From: Pseudoxanthomonas spadix
Lineage (GTDB): Bacteria; Pseudomonadota; Gammaproteobacteria; Xanthomonadales; Xanthomonadaceae
Reading direction: 5' to 3'
DNA: 64,000 bases
NCBI RefSeq assembly: GCF_003703395.1
Contig: NZ_RDQN01000001.1
Span: 434,001-498,000, forward strand
Below the pieces are notes generated by a model that was not told where the DNA came from, did not search any database, and was given only the letters and a program-made list of their open reading frames with translations. Below are positions 1 through 9,375 of this stretch, in pieces (positions within the stretch are counted from its first letter, which is position 1; each line of letters opens with the position of its first letter). The position numbers and the translations under genes were made by a program.

Positions 1-16
1 CGCCGGAGCCGGCCAA

Positions 17-1771
17 GTGAATGCAGCCTTCAACGGCTCGGCCTGGAAGACCTACCGCCGGCTGCTGACCTTTGCCAAGCCGTATCGTGGCCTGCTGGTG
101 CTGGCGGCGCTGGCCGCGCTGGTCGAAGCCGCCGGTAGCAGCCTGTTCCTGTGGCTGATGAAGCCGATCACCGATGAGACCTTCGTCTCCAAGAACATGG
201 AGTTTGCCGCCTGGCTGCCGGCGGCCATCATCGCGGTGTTCCTGGTGCGCGGCATCGCCGGCTACCTGACCGACATGTCGATGGGCCGCGCGGCGCGCAG
301 CGTGGCGCGCGACCTGCGCGTGCGGGTGCTGGGCAAGTACCTGCGCCTGCCCGGTTCGCGCTTCGATGCCGAGCCGGTGCCGTCGATGCTGGTGCGCCTG
401 GGTTCGGATTCGGACCAGGTCGCCCAGGCCGCAGTCGATGCGCTCAAGACCATGGTCCAGCAGTCGCTGCAGGTCATCGGCGCGCTGTGCATCATGCTCT
501 ACATCAGCTGGCAGGTGACCATTTCGGTCCTGGTGCTGGCCCCCCCGCTGGCCTTCGTGATGAACAAGGTCGCCAAGCGCTACCGCCGGGTCAGCCACCG
601 CATCCAGGAAAGCGGCGCGCAGCTGCTGCAGGCGGCCGACCAGACCCTGTCCAACCAGCAGGAAGTGAAGGTCTACGGCGCCCAGCCCGAGGAACTGCGG
701 CGCTACGCCACCCTGGCCGACAACAATCTGCGCCTGGCGATGAAGGTCGAAGCCACCCGCGGCCTGTCTTCGGCCCTGGTCCAGATGATGGGCGCGATCG
801 GCCTGGCTGGACTGCTGCTGCTGGCCGGGCACGAAGCGGCCGCTGGCCGCCTGACCGCCGGCGGCTTCGTCAGCCTGATGGTGTCGATGATCGGCATCAT
901 TCCCGCGTTGAAGAGTCTCACCAGCGTGCAGAACGTCCTGCAGCGCGGGGTGGCCTCGGCCGAGCGCCTGTTTTCGGTCCTGGACGCGCCGGACGAGATG
1001 GACACCGGGTTGCGCCCGCTGGCACGCGCCAGGGGGATGATCGAGTTCCGCGACGTCAGCGCGCGCTACCCCGGCCAGGCCAAACCGGCACTGGAGCACA
1101 TCAGCTTTGTCGCCCGGCCCGGCACCGTCACCGCGATCGTCGGGCGTTCGGGCAGCGGCAAATCCACCCTGATCAAGCTGATCCCGCGTTTCTATGAGCC
1201 GGAAGGCGGCCAGATCCTGGTCGATGGCGTGCCCCTGCAGGAGTACGCGCTGGCGGACCTGCGCCGGCAGATCGCGCTGGTCGGCCAGCAGGTGATGCTG
1301 TTCGATGGCAGCGTCACGGCCAATGTGGCCTATGGCGAGATGCGCTCGGCCGATCCGCAGGCGCTGGACAAGGCGCTGCGCGATGCGCACGCGATGGAGT
1401 TCATCGAACAATTGCCGGAGCGCAAGGACACCCCGATCGGGGTCAAGGGCAGCAGGCTCTCCGGCGGCCAGCGTCAGCGCCTGGCCCTGGCCCGGGCGAT
1501 GCTCAAGGACGCGCCGATCCTGATCCTGGACGAAGCCACCGCTGCGCTGGACAACGAATCCGAGCGCCTGGTCCAGGATGCGCTGACCCAGCTGATGCCC
1601 GACCGCACCACCCTGGTCATCGCCCACCGGCTGTCCACCATCGAACACGCCGACCAGGTGCTGGTGCTGGATCACGGCAAGCTGGTCGAGCAGGGCACCC
1701 ACGCCGAGCTGCTGGCCAGGGGTGGGCTGTACGCGCAGCTGCATGGTGCGCAGTTCCGCGAAGCGCAATGA
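17..1771 (+). CDS. msbA: Lipid A export ABC transporter MsbA
   Basis: This 584-residue protein is a half-size ABC exporter that flips lipid A-core across the inner membrane using ATP. The N-terminal part, about residues 20-310, holds the hydrophobic transmembrane helices. The C-terminal nucleotide-binding domain has Walker [10 protein letters not shown] at residues 376-384, the signature LSGGQ at 481-485, and Walker B ending in LDEAT near residue 510. The length matches MsbA (about 580). I use the GTG at 17; a TGA at 18-20 overlaps it and could be the stop of an upstream gene cut by the window edge. The stop overlaps the next start by 4 bases (ATGA), and the neighbour is lpxK, the usual MsbA partner, which separates it from generic ABC exporters. 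Confidence 0.95.
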   Translation: MNAAFNGSAWKTYRRLLTFAKPYRGLLVLAALAALVEAAGSSLFLWLMKPITDETFVSKNMEFAAWLPAAIIAVFLVRGIAGYLTDMSMGRAARSVARDLRVRVLGKYLRLPGSRFDAEPVPSMLVRLGSDSDQVAQAAVDALKTMVQQSLQVIGALCIMLYISWQVTISVLVLAPPLAFVMNKVAKRYRRVSHRIQESGAQLLQAADQTLSNQQEVKVYGAQPEELRRYATLADNNLRLAMKVEATRGLSSALVQMMGAIGLAGLLLLAGHEAAAGRLTAGGFVSLMVSMIGIIPALKSLTSVQNVLQRGVASAERLFSVLDAPDEMDTGLRPLARARGMIEFRDVSARYPGQAKPALEHISFVARPGTVTAIVGRSGSGKSTLIKLIPRFYEPEGGQILVDGVPLQEYALADLRRQIALVGQQVMLFDGSVTANVAYGEMRSADPQALDKALRDAHAMEFIEQLPERKDTPIGVKGSRLSGGQRQRLALARAMLKDAPILILDEATAALDNESERLVQDALTQLMPDRTTLVIAHRLSTIEHADQVLVLDHGKLVEQGTHAELLARGGLYAQLHGAQFREAQ

Positions 1772-2781
1772 GCAAGGCCCCGCGGACCCCGCGCCACTGG
1801 TTCGACGGCGCCCCGGTGCCGCCGGTCGCACGCCTGCTCGAACCGGTCTACGCCGGCGCCCTGAAGCTGCGCGCCGGCCTGTTCGGTCTGCACCTGCTGC
1901 GCCGCAAGCGCGCGCCGGTGCCGGTGATCGTGGTCGGCAACCTCACCGTCGGCGGCACCGGCAAGACCCCGCTGACCATCGCCCTGGTCAAGCGCCTGCG
2001 CGCTGCCGGCTGGAATCCGGGCGTGGCCAGCCGTGGCTACGGCCGCCACGATCAAGCCACCCCGCGCTGGGTGGAGCTGCAGACCACGCCGGCAGAAGGC
2101 GGCGATGAGCCGGTGCTGATCGCACGTCGTACCGGCGTGCCCGTGCGCGTGGACCGCGATCGGGTGGCCGCCGCGCGGGCGCTGGCGACAGCTGGCTGCG
2201 ACATCGTGGTCTGCGACGACGGCCTGCAGCATTACCGCTTGCGTCGCGACCTGGAGATCGAGGTCATCGACGGCCGTCGTCGCTATGGCAATGGCCGCCT
2301 GCTGCCGGCCGGGCCGCTGCGTGAACCGGCCGTGCGGGCAGCGCGCTGCGATTTCCGGGTGGTCAACGGTGGCAGCGCGGGCTTCGGCGAATGGCCGATG
2401 ACCTTGCGTCCGGAGGGTGCGGTCCCGCTGGCGGGCGGCAAGCCCCTGCCGCTCACCGCCTTCGGCGGGCATCGCGTGCATGCGGTGGCCGGCATCGGCA
2501 ATCCGGCACGGTTCTTCGACATGCTGCGCGACTACGGGATCGGCGTGGTGCCGCATGCTTTTGACGACCACCACGCCTACACGGCGCAGGATCTGCAGTT
2601 CGGCAGTCAGCTGCCGGTGCTGATGACCGAAAAGGACGCAGTCAAGTGCGCGCCGTTCGCCAGCGCGTGGAGCTACAGCGTGCCGATCGATGCTGAACTG
2701 CCCGAGGCGTTCTGGGTCGCGCTCGAAGCGCGTTTGCAGCTGCTGCGCGAACCGGCCGCCGGCCGCGGCAGCAGGCGCTGA
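1768..2781 (+). CDS. lpxK: Tetraacyldisaccharide 4'-kinase LpxK
   Basis: LpxK phosphorylates the 4' position of the lipid A disaccharide precursor (lipid IVA formation) at the cytoplasmic face of the inner membrane. The 337-residue product has an N-terminal amphipathic stretch followed by the LpxK P-loop, GGTGKT at residues 62-67, preceded by VVGNLTV. It also has the family segments SRGYG, the GDEP(V/L) motif and CDDGLQH. The length is normal. The ATG lies within the msbA stop (4-base overlap), so the two are probably translationally coupled. A gap of about 145 bases with no gene follows; it contains a small perfect hairpin (CCATCC/GGATGG, 2880-2895) just before kdsB. Confidence 0.95.
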   Translation: MSKAPRTPRHWFDGAPVPPVARLLEPVYAGALKLRAGLFGLHLLRRKRAPVPVIVVGNLTVGGTGKTPLTIALVKRLRAAGWNPGVASRGYGRHDQATPRWVELQTTPAEGGDEPVLIARRTGVPVRVDRDRVAAARALATAGCDIVVCDDGLQHYRLRRDLEIEVIDGRRRYGNGRLLPAGPLREPAVRAARCDFRVVNGGSAGFGEWPMTLRPEGAVPLAGGKPLPLTAFGGHRVHAVAGIGNPARFFDMLRDYGIGVVPHAFDDHHAYTAQDLQFGSQLPVLMTEKDAVKCAPFASAWSYSVPIDAELPEAFWVALEARLQLLREPAAGRGSRR

Positions 2782-2926
2782 GCGGCCGCGCCGGCGTTGC
2801 CTGTGGCCCTCATGGCGTGCGACGCACTGCCCGGAGCCTACAGACGTGGCCCTTTAAACTGGTCCGCGCTGCCACTACGCCATCCATCTGGATGGTGTGT
2901 CCTGCAACCCGCGCGGAGGCGCCTGC

Positions 2927-3706
2927 ATGCCTGAGCTGAACGAACCCTTCGTCGTCGCCATTCCCGCGCGGCACGATGCCTCGCGCCTGCCGGGCAAGCC
3001 GCTGCGCCTGCTGGGCGGCCGGCCGCTGGTGCTGCACGTGGCCGAGCGCGCCCTGGCCGCGGGCGCGCACCAGGTGTGGGTGGCCACCGACGACGAACGC
3101 GTGGCGCGGGTACTGGACGGGCAGGGCGTGCAGGTGGCGATGACCGCGACCGGCCACGCCTCCGGCAGCGACCGTCTGGCCGAATGCGCCCGGATCGCCG
3201 GCTGGGGCGATGGCGCCCTGGTGGTGAACCTGCAGGGCGATGAGCCGTTCGCCCCACCCGAAGGCATCCGCGCGGTGGCCGCGGCACTGTCGTCCAGCGG
3301 CCATCCCATGGCCACGCTGGCCACCCCGATCGAGCAGGCCGCGCAGCTCTTCGACCCCAACACGGTCAAGCTGGTCACCGACGCGCGCGGCGATGCGCTG
3401 TATTTCAGCCGGGCGCCGCTGCCGTGGCATCGCGACGGGTTCGCCCGCAGCCGCCAGGTGTTGCCGGAATCGGCGGCGCCGTTCCTGCGCCACATCGGCA
3501 TCTATGCCTACCGCGCCGGGTTCCTGCGCCAGTTTGCTGCATTGCCGCCGGGGCGGCTGGAGCGGACCGAGTCGCTCGAACAACTGCGCGCGCTGGAAGC
3601 GGGCTTCAGGATTGCCGTGGCGCTGACCCCGGTCGCGTTTCCGCCCGGCGTGGATACACTCGAGGACCTGGAACGCGCCCAGCGCCATCTGGATGGTCTG
3701 GCGTGA
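2927..3706 (+). CDS. kdsB: 3-deoxy-manno-octulosonate cytidylyltransferase KdsB
   Basis: KdsB makes CMP-KDO from CTP and KDO for the lipopolysaccharide inner core, in the cytoplasm. The protein begins with the nucleotidyltransferase signature [15 protein letters not shown] (near residues 10-24), has VVNLQGDEP in the middle, and is 259 residues from the ATG at 2927, close to the family length. I prefer this start over an in-frame one at 2897 because GGAGG at 2914-2918 sits at good distance and the homologous region starts just after it. It follows msbA and lpxK in the usual lipid A/KDO order. TTTAAACT around 2851-2858 could be part of its own promoter, but this is weak. Confidence 0.94.
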   Translation: MPELNEPFVVAIPARHDASRLPGKPLRLLGGRPLVLHVAERALAAGAHQVWVATDDERVARVLDGQGVQVAMTATGHASGSDRLAECARIAGWGDGALVVNLQGDEPFAPPEGIRAVAAALSSSGHPMATLATPIEQAAQLFDPNTVKLVTDARGDALYFSRAPLPWHRDGFARSRQVLPESAAPFLRHIGIYAYRAGFLRQFAALPPGRLERTESLEQLRALEAGFRIAVALTPVAFPPGVDTLEDLERAQRHLDGLA

Positions 3707-3815
3707 TCGAGGCGGCAGGGTGCGCAGGTGATGTCGATGTCTGGCGATGGGTCGATCCGGCCGTCCAGGCGGTCGGCGCGCGCCGATCGGGTGGACCGGG
3801 CTCCGGCATAATCTC

Positions 3816-5240
3816 ATGCACATGACGCCCCTCCACGCACCGGACTTTCCCCACGGCCTGCACTGGCTCAATGCCGCCCCCACCGAACTGCGATCACTGC
3901 AGGGCAGCGTGGTGGCGTTGGCCTTCGTCGATCCTGCCTCGGCCTGGTGCATGCAGCGCCTGGCCGACCTGGCCGTGCTGGAACGGCGCTACCGCGGTCG
4001 CCTGCAGGTGCGGATCCTGGCCCAGCCGCGCTTCGATGCGCACCGCGATCCGCTGGCCACGCTCAAGCGCCTGCGCCGGCATGGGGTGAGCCTGCCGGTC
4101 GCGCACGACCGGGACTGGCATGCCTGGCAGCGCTTCAACATCGAGTCCTGGCCCACGGTGGTGCTGATCGACGCGCACGGCATGCTGGCCGATCGCATCG
4201 TCGGCACGCCCGGCGTGGGAGCACTGGAAGCGGCGGTGAGCGCATTGTGCGAGCAGGTCCTCGAGCCGCCGGGCACCACGCGCGCCGTCGAAACCAACCC
4301 CGAGCCACGCGCGCCGCTGCGCTTTCCCACTGGCCTGGTCGTCACCGCCGAGCGCCTGTACGTGGCCGACACCGGCCACCATCAGATCCTGGAATGCACC
4401 CACGCCGGCCGGGTGCTACGCCGGTTCGGCAATGGCACCGCCGACGCGCTGGACGGCGAGCCGGAAATCGCCAGCTTCTGCCGGCCCAATGGCCTGTCGC
4501 TGCTGCGCGAGGAACTCTACGTGGCCGATACCGGCAACCACCTGCTGCGCCGGATCAACCTGCGCAGCGGCGCGGTCCAGACCGTGCTGGGCAATCGTCT
4601 CACCCGCACCCCGGCCGAAGGCCCGATCCAGTCGCTGCAGGATGTCTCGCTGCCCTCGCCAACCGCGCTGGTGGCCGGCAACAGCTACCTGCACCTGACC
4701 CTGGCCGGTGACAACCGCATCTGGACCTGGAACCAGAGCGCCGGCCTGGGGATACTGGAATGCCGGGCCGGCTCGGGCCAGCTGGGCCAGCGCGACGGCG
4801 CCGGGATCCTGGCCAGCTTCGCCCAGCCCTCTGGCCTGGCCCAGGTCCAGCAGGCGCTGTATGTGGCCGATACCCTGGGCTCCTCGATTCGCGGCGTGCA
4901 GCTGCGCGGCGACCTGACCCAGACCCTGGTCGGGCAGGGCATGTGGGAATTCGGCGATGCCGACGGCCAGCGCCAGCAGGCGCGGCTGCAGGCGCCGGAG
5001 GCCCTGGCGCTGGATCCGGATGCGCCGCTGCTGTGGATCGCCGACACCGGCAACGGCTGCATCCGCAGCCTGCGCCTGGGTGGCGGGGTGGTCACCCGGC
5101 TGGACCTGCGCAAGCTGGCCGGCCCGGCCGGCGTGGCTGCCTTCGGTGGCAAGCTGTGGATCTGCGAAACCGATGCCCATGCGGTGCTGTGCCTGGACCT
5201 GGCAAGCAACACGCTGACCCAGGTCCCGATCGACGAATGA
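3816..5240 (+). CDS. Thioredoxin-like/NHL-repeat protein (NHLRC2-like)
   Basis: The product is about 474 residues from the ATG at 3816 (a second ATG at 3822 is equally possible). The first ~150 residues resemble a thioredoxin/TlpA fold: a buried strand with ALAFVDPASAWC, then helices and SWPTVVLID. It keeps only one cysteine where a redox CxxC would sit, so it is probably not an oxidoreductase. The rest is a beta-propeller with NHL repeats marked by LYVADTG, LYVADTGN, LYVADTLG and LWIADTGN. The overall plan matches bacterial NHLRC2-like proteins, whose function is poorly known. I see no signal peptide. The stop overlaps the uvrC start (ATGA), so the two are co-transcribed. Function is not assigned. 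Confidence 0.85.
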   Translation: MHMTPLHAPDFPHGLHWLNAAPTELRSLQGSVVALAFVDPASAWCMQRLADLAVLERRYRGRLQVRILAQPRFDAHRDPLATLKRLRRHGVSLPVAHDRDWHAWQRFNIESWPTVVLIDAHGMLADRIVGTPGVGALEAAVSALCEQVLEPPGTTRAVETNPEPRAPLRFPTGLVVTAERLYVADTGHHQILECTHAGRVLRRFGNGTADALDGEPEIASFCRPNGLSLLREELYVADTGNHLLRRINLRSGAVQTVLGNRLTRTPAEGPIQSLQDVSLPSPTALVAGNSYLHLTLAGDNRIWTWNQSAGLGILECRAGSGQLGQRDGAGILASFAQPSGLAQVQQALYVADTLGSSIRGVQLRGDLTQTLVGQGMWEFGDADGQRQQARLQAPEALALDPDAPLLWIADTGNGCIRSLRLGGGVVTRLDLRKLAGPAGVAAFGGKLWICETDAHAVLCLDLASNTLTQVPIDE

Positions 5241-7189
5241 GCCGTCACGCTGTGCAAAACCCGGAACACCCCTTCGACGGCAAGGCCTTCGCCGCTGGCC
5301 TGAGCACCGCGCCTGGCGTCTATCGCATGTACGCAGCCGACGACACGCTGCTGTACGTGGGCAAGGCGCGCGCGCTGCGCAACCGGGTTGGCAGCTATTT
5401 CAACAACGCCCCGCGCAACCCGCGCACGCTGGCGATGATCGCCCAGATCGCGCGCATGGACGTGACCGTCACCGGCACCGAATCCGAAGCCTTGCTGCTG
5501 GAAAACCAGCTGATCAAGTCGCTGGCGCCGCGCTACAACGTGTCCCTGCGCGATGACAAGAGCTATCCCTACGTGCTGCTGACCGGCGAGGAGTTCCCGC
5601 GGATTGCCCTGCATCGCGGCCCGCGCGCGATCCAGGGGCGTTACTTCGGCCCGTATGCCAGTGCCGGCGCGGTGCGCGACACGCTCAACCTGATGCAGAA
5701 GCTGTTCAAGTTGCGCAACTGCGAGGACAGCGTGTTCCGCAACCGCACCCGGCCGTGCCTGCAGTTCCAGATCGGCCGCTGCACCGCGCCGTGCGTGGGC
5801 CTGGTGAGCCAGGCCGACTATGACCAGTCGGTGCATCGCGCTTCGCTCTTTCTGGGCGGGCGCAGCGACGAACTCAGCGATGAGCTGACTGCCGAAATGG
5901 AGCGCGCCGCCGCCAGACTGGACTTCGAGGAAGCCGCGCGCCTGCGCGACCTGCTCCAGCGGCTGCGCGGCATGCAGTCGCGCCAGTACGTGGACGGCCA
6001 CGCGGCCGACCTGGACGCGCTGGCCTGCGCGATGCACGGCAGCACCGCCTGCGTGCTGCTGCTGGCCTTTCGCGACGGCCGCAACCTGGGCACGCGCGCC
6101 TTTTATCCACGCACCAACGGCGAGGAGAGCGCCGAGGAAGTGCTGGCCGCCTTCGTTTCCCAGTACTACGCCGAGCAGCTGGCCCCGCGCGAGATCCTGC
6201 TGGACCGCGAGATTCCCGAGGCCGAGCTGATCGAGGCCGCGCTCAGCACCGCCGCCAACCGCAAGGTGCAGCTGAAGTGGAACGTGCGCGGCGAACGCGC
6301 CGGCTACCTGGACCTGGCCAGGCGCAATGCCGAGATCACCCTGGCCACCGAGATGACCAGCCGCAACGCCCAGAGCGCACGCAGTGCCGCGTTGCAGGAG
6401 CTGCTGGGCCTGTCCGAGCCGGCCCAGCGGATCGAGTGCTTCGACATCAGCCACACCATGGGCGAGGCGACCGTGGCCTCGTGTGTGGTGTTCGACCAAA
6501 ACGGCCCGGTGCGCTCGCAGTACCGGCGCTTCAACATCACCGGGATCGCGCCCGGGGACGACTATGCGGCCATGCGCCAGGCGATCGAGCGTCGCTTCCG
6601 CCGGGCGATGGAGGAGGGTGAGCAGGCGCGCTTGCGAAGCACGGGTTCGCGCGCCGACCAAGGCCCGGGCGCGGCCGGCGAGGGCCAGTCGGGCAGGATG
6701 TTGCCGGACGTGCTGCTGATCGACGGTGGCACCGGCCAGCTCAACCAGGCCCGCGCCGCGCTGGCCGACCTGGGTGTGGATGGCGTGACCCTGGTCGGTG
6801 TGGCCAAGGGCGTGGAGCGCCGCGCCGGCCATGAGACCCTGATCCTGGCCGATGGTCGCCAGGTCAATCCCGGCGCGGCCTCGCCGGCGCTGCAGCTGGT
6901 CCAGCAGGTGCGCGACGAGGCGCACCGCTTTGCCATCACCGGCCACCGCGGCAAGCGGCAGAAGGCGCGCATGACCTCCAAACTGGAGGACATCGCCGGC
7001 ATCGGCCCGCGCCGCCGGGCCAACTTGCTCAAGCATTTCGGCGGATTGTCCGGGCTCAAGGCCGCCGGCGTGGAGCAGATCGCGCGCGTGGAAGGAATCA
7101 ATCACGCGCTGGCCGAGCGCATCTACGCTAACCTGCACGGGCTGTCTGCACCGGCCAATCCCACCGTGCCCGGGCCCGATCGAACATGA
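5237..7189 (+). CDS. uvrC: UvrABC excinuclease subunit C
   Basis: UvrC makes the two incisions in nucleotide excision repair. In order the 650-residue protein has a GIY-YIG nuclease domain (GVYRMY...LYVGKA, about residues 22-100), a UVR helix hairpin that binds UvrB (around residues 210-245), the RNase H-like 3'-incision domain (ECFDISH), and a C-terminal helix-hairpin-helix pair (IAGIGPRRRANLL). It is longer than the ~610 of E. coli; the extra residues include a Gly/Ala/Arg-rich insert after the QAIERRFRRA segment. The ATG at 5237 overlaps the previous stop, and the apparent open frame upstream of it is only antisense/GC shadow. uvrC-pgsA order is conserved in gammaproteobacteria. Confidence 0.95.
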   Translation: MSRHAVQNPEHPFDGKAFAAGLSTAPGVYRMYAADDTLLYVGKARALRNRVGSYFNNAPRNPRTLAMIAQIARMDVTVTGTESEALLLENQLIKSLAPRYNVSLRDDKSYPYVLLTGEEFPRIALHRGPRAIQGRYFGPYASAGAVRDTLNLMQKLFKLRNCEDSVFRNRTRPCLQFQIGRCTAPCVGLVSQADYDQSVHRASLFLGGRSDELSDELTAEMERAAARLDFEEAARLRDLLQRLRGMQSRQYVDGHAADLDALACAMHGSTACVLLLAFRDGRNLGTRAFYPRTNGEESAEEVLAAFVSQYYAEQLAPREILLDREIPEAELIEAALSTAANRKVQLKWNVRGERAGYLDLARRNAEITLATEMTSRNAQSARSAALQELLGLSEPAQRIECFDISHTMGEATVASCVVFDQNGPVRSQYRRFNITGIAPGDDYAAMRQAIERRFRRAMEEGEQARLRSTGSRADQGPGAAGEGQSGRMLPDVLLIDGGTGQLNQARAALADLGVDGVTLVGVAKGVERRAGHETLILADGRQVNPGAASPALQLVQQVRDEAHRFAITGHRGKRQKARMTSKLEDIAGIGPRRRANLLKHFGGLSGLKAAGVEQIARVEGINHALAERIYANLHGLSAPANPTVPGPDRT

Positions 7190-7833
7190 AGTTGACCATC
7201 CCCACCTGGCTGACCCTGCTCCGGATCGTGCTGATCCCGGTGCTGGTGGTGGTCTTCTACCTGCCGTTCTGGTGGACCAGCATCGCCTCGGTCACGGTGT
7301 TCACCGTGGCGGCGGTGACCGACTGGCTCGACGGCTGGATCGCGCGCCGCTGGCACCAGTCCTCGGCCTTCGGCGCGTTCCTGGACCCGGTGGCCGACAA
7401 GCTGATGGTGGCCGTGGCGCTGTTCCTGATCGTGCAGGGCCATCCCACCCCGTGGATGGCGTTCTGGGCGGCGGTGATCGTCGGTCGCGAGATCGCCGTG
7501 TCCGCACTGCGCGAATGGATGGCCGAGATCGGCCAGCGCGGCAAGGTCAAGGTGGCCTGGATCGGCAAGGTCAAGACCACCGTGCAGATGATCGCGCTGG
7601 CCTGCCTGCTGTATTCGGTGCGCCCGGCCAGCCATGGCCTGAGCGACATCTGGATGAGCGTGCCGGTGTTCCACCTCGGCGACTGGCTGCTGGCGGTGGC
7701 CGCGCTGCTGACCCTGTTCTCCGGCTACCAATACCTGCGGGCCGCCTGGCCGAGCTTGCGCCAGGACGAGCAGGCGGCCGTTGACAGCGGCAGGAAAGAC
7801 ACTACAATTTCGCCTCTCGAAACGCGGGATTAG
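7186..7833 (+). CDS. pgsA: CDP-diacylglycerol--glycerol-3-phosphate 3-phosphatidyltransferase
   Basis: PgsA makes phosphatidylglycerol phosphate, the committed step to phosphatidylglycerol, in the inner membrane. The 215-residue protein is mostly hydrophobic helices. It carries the full CDP-alcohol phosphatidyltransferase motif: D46 and D49-G50, then A53-R54, and the distal D67 and D71 in AFLDPVADK. It overlaps the uvrC stop by 4 bases. The stop codon TAG (7831-7833) lies inside the following tRNA-Gly gene: the last three sense codons and the stop use the first ten bases of the tRNA. The extended hydrophilic tail is probably unimportant for catalysis. Confidence 0.95.
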   Translation: MKLTIPTWLTLLRIVLIPVLVVVFYLPFWWTSIASVTVFTVAAVTDWLDGWIARRWHQSSAFGAFLDPVADKLMVAVALFLIVQGHPTPWMAFWAAVIVGREIAVSALREWMAEIGQRGKVKVAWIGKVKTTVQMIALACLLYSVRPASHGLSDIWMSVPVFHLGDWLLAVAALLTLFSGYQYLRAAWPSLRQDEQAAVDSGRKDTTISPLETRD

Positions 7834-7899
7834 CTCAGTTGGTAGAGCGCAACCTTGCCAAGGTTGAGGTCGAGAGTTCGAGTCTCTTATCCCGCTCCA
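7824..7899 (+). tRNA. tRNA-Gly (anticodon GCC)
   Basis: A complete 76-base cloverleaf with encoded CCA. Acceptor arms are GCGGGAT/ATCCCGC, and the anticodon stem CAACC/GGTTG closes the loop TTGCCAA with anticodon GCC. The D arm is TAGCTCAGTTGGTAGAGC and the T arm GAGAGTTCGAGTCTC. Its first ten bases are also the end of pgsA. A near-identical copy lies at 8122. Confidence 0.97.
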
Positions 7900-7947
7900 T
7901 GTTTCAAGACGCGCCTGAAGGCTGGCTTGCTTCAAGGGCGTCAATGG

Positions 7948-7971
7948 AACCCCTCACCGGGGTTTTGTTTT
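7948..7971 (+). terminator. Probable rho-independent terminator after first tRNA-Gly
   Basis: AACCCC (7948-7953) pairs with GGGGTT (7959-7964) across a 5-base loop and is followed by TTGTTTT. It lies between the tRNA-Gly and tRNA-Cys genes, so the tRNA-Cys may need its own promoter or rely on read-through. Confidence 0.6.
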
Positions 7972-8004
7972 GTCGGAAGGTCGAAAGGCCAACCGCGCGT
8001 CACC

Positions 8005-8078
8005 GGCCTGGTGGCAGAGTGGTCATGTAGCGGACTGCAAATCCGCGTACGCCGGTTCGATTCCGACCCAGGCCTCCA
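8005..8078 (+). tRNA. tRNA-Cys (anticodon GCA)
   Basis: A 74-base cloverleaf with encoded CCA. Acceptor arms are GGCCTGG/CCAGGCC, and the anticodon stem GCGGA/TCCGC closes the loop CTGCAAA with anticodon GCA. It is the second member of the tRNA group behind pgsA, matching the cysT position in E. coli. Confidence 0.96.
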
Positions 8079-8121
8079 CAACTTGCAATGAAGCCCGGTT
8101 CGCCGGACTTGCGTGTCATCC

Positions 8122-8197
8122 GCGGGATTAGCTCAGTTGGTAGAGCGCGACCTTGCCAAGGTCGAGGTCGAGAGTTCGAGTCTCTTATCCCGCTCCA
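8122..8197 (+). tRNA. tRNA-Gly (anticodon GCC), second copy
   Basis: A 76-base tRNA with CCA, identical to the copy at 7824 except for one compensated base pair in the anticodon stem (CGACC/GGTCG here, CAACC/GGTTG there). It is the last tRNA before the catabolic region and is the natural place to look for an integration site. Confidence 0.97.
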
Positions 8198-8241
8198 GAT
8201 GCATGATCCACAGGCTTCACCGACGCCCGTGGACGATGGAG

Positions 8242-8265
8242 AAAAGGAGCTTCGGCTCCTTTTTT
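8242..8265. terminator. Bidirectional rho-independent terminator
   Basis: AAAAGGAGC (8242-8250), loop TTCG, GCTCCTTTTTT (8255-8265): a strong hairpin with a T run on either strand. It lies between the + strand tRNA group and the - strand nitroreductase and can serve both. Confidence 0.9.
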
Positions 8266-8284
8266 CGTTGCAGCGATGGCGCGC

Positions 8285-8998
8285 TCACGGGCGCGCCGGC
8301 GGAGCGAGTTCCTGCTCCTGTTCCTGCACTTGAAAGCCGTGAAAGGTGGCGAAGCCGGCGACCGGTTCGCGCGGGGTTCTGAACGTGTTCTCCGCCGCGT
8401 TCGGATCTTCGTGGCCCAGGGCGATGCCGCAGACCAGGAGCTGCTCGTCGGGCATCGGGACATGCTGGCGGACGATCCGGTGGTACCAGGCGAACGCGGC
8501 CTGGGCGCAGGTATGCAGCCCCTGGCCACGGGCTGCGAGCAGGATGTTCTGGATGAACATGCCCAGATCCATGTAGCTGCCGGTGTTCAGGCGGCGGTCG
8601 AGGCTGACCAGCAGACCCACCGGGGCATCGAAGAACTGGTAATTGCGAAGCATCTGGCGCTTGCGTGCCTGCAGGTCGTCGCGGGCGATGCCGAGCGTTT
8701 CGTAAAGACCGAAGCCGTTCGCGCGGCGCCGGCCCTGATAGGGCTCGAACCAGCTGTCCGGGTAGTAGCGGTACTCGGCTTGGTGCGTCTGCCCGGATTC
8801 GGCGGCCGCCCGGATATCCGCGCACAGGGCCTGCTTGGCATCGCCGGCCAGCACATGCACGTGCCAGGGTTGCACGTTGTTGCCGCTCGGAGCACGGGCA
8901 GCCACCTGCAGGATGTGCTCGACCACGGAACGGGGAACCTCGAGGGGCAGGAAACGGCGAACGGATTTGCGCGAGCCAATGGCGTCATCGACATGCAT
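8285..8998 (-). CDS. Nitroreductase family flavoprotein
   Basis: The 237-residue protein belongs to the FMN-dependent nitroreductase family, which transfers electrons from NAD(P)H to nitroaromatics, quinones or other acceptors. Features seen: SRKSVRRF at the N-terminus (FMN phosphate contact), APSGNNVQPWHVHVL (FMN binding), a central DLGMFIQNILLAARGQGL helix, and CGIALGHEDPNAAEN near the C-terminus. The length fits single-domain members. It converges on the tRNA cluster and shares its terminator. The substrate is unknown. It may be core or the first gene of the inserted region; nothing in the sequence settles this. Confidence 0.85.
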   Translation of the reverse strand: MHVDDAIGSRKSVRRFLPLEVPRSVVEHILQVAARAPSGNNVQPWHVHVLAGDAKQALCADIRAAAESGQTHQAEYRYYPDSWFEPYQGRRRANGFGLYETLGIARDDLQARKRQMLRNYQFFDAPVGLLVSLDRRLNTGSYMDLGMFIQNILLAARGQGLHTCAQAAFAWYHRIVRQHVPMPDEQLLVCGIALGHEDPNAAENTFRTPREPVAGFATFHGFQVQEQEQELAPPARP

Positions 8999-9072
8999 GG
9001 TGCAGTCCTGTGTGAAGCAGGCGCCCGGCCAGGGCGCGCTTGCGGGTCTATGGGTGGTTAGTCCTTACGAGT

Positions 9073-9375
9073 TCAGTCTTGACGATTTTGGAGAAGAGTT
9101 GGGTGTTCTGCGAGAGCCGGGACAAGGATGCACTCGGTGATGCGGCAGCAGGCTGCGGTGGCGGCGCGGCCGAGGCGGGTGAGGTAGTAGCGGAAGGTGC
9201 CGGTGGCGCGTTTGATGATTCCGCGCAGGCGCAAGCGGTGCAATTGGCGGGAGAGGGCCGAGAGCGAGAGTTGCGGGACATGGAGTTTCAAGTCTGTCCG
9301 GCGCACGCCGCGGATGTTGAATTCAGGTCGTTGCAAGGCGCGCAGCAAGGCCTGCTCTTTGCGAGTGGATGGCAA
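9073..9375 (-). CDS. Small winged-helix DNA-binding protein or fragment
   Basis: A 100-residue ORF with a clear helix-turn-helix: LSLSALSRQLHRLRLRGII, then a wing-like ATGTFRYYLTRLGRAA, then a hydrophobic helix. I recall similar C-terminal domains in uncharacterised, mobile-element-associated proteins, so this may be the surviving end of a longer gene. It starts about 365 bases from the first gene of cluster A on the opposite strand and is the only DNA-binding candidate near that cluster. No function can be assigned and the start is uncertain. Confidence 0.45.
   Translation of the reverse strand: MPSTRKEQALLRALQRPEFNIRGVRRTDLKLHVPQLSLSALSRQLHRLRLRGIIKRATGTFRYYLTRLGRAATAACCRITECILVPALAEHPTLLQNRQD

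Noticed and set aside
4760..5236. Possible N-terminal extension of UvrC
   Set aside because: The open frame upstream of 5237 is Arg/Pro-rich shadow of the NHL gene; the UvrC family start and ATGA overlap set the start at 5237.
4685..7138. Very long open frame on the - strand (about 817 codons) opposite uvrC
   Set aside because: It has no protein-like motifs and is antisense to a certain gene; high third-position GC makes such shadow frames common here.
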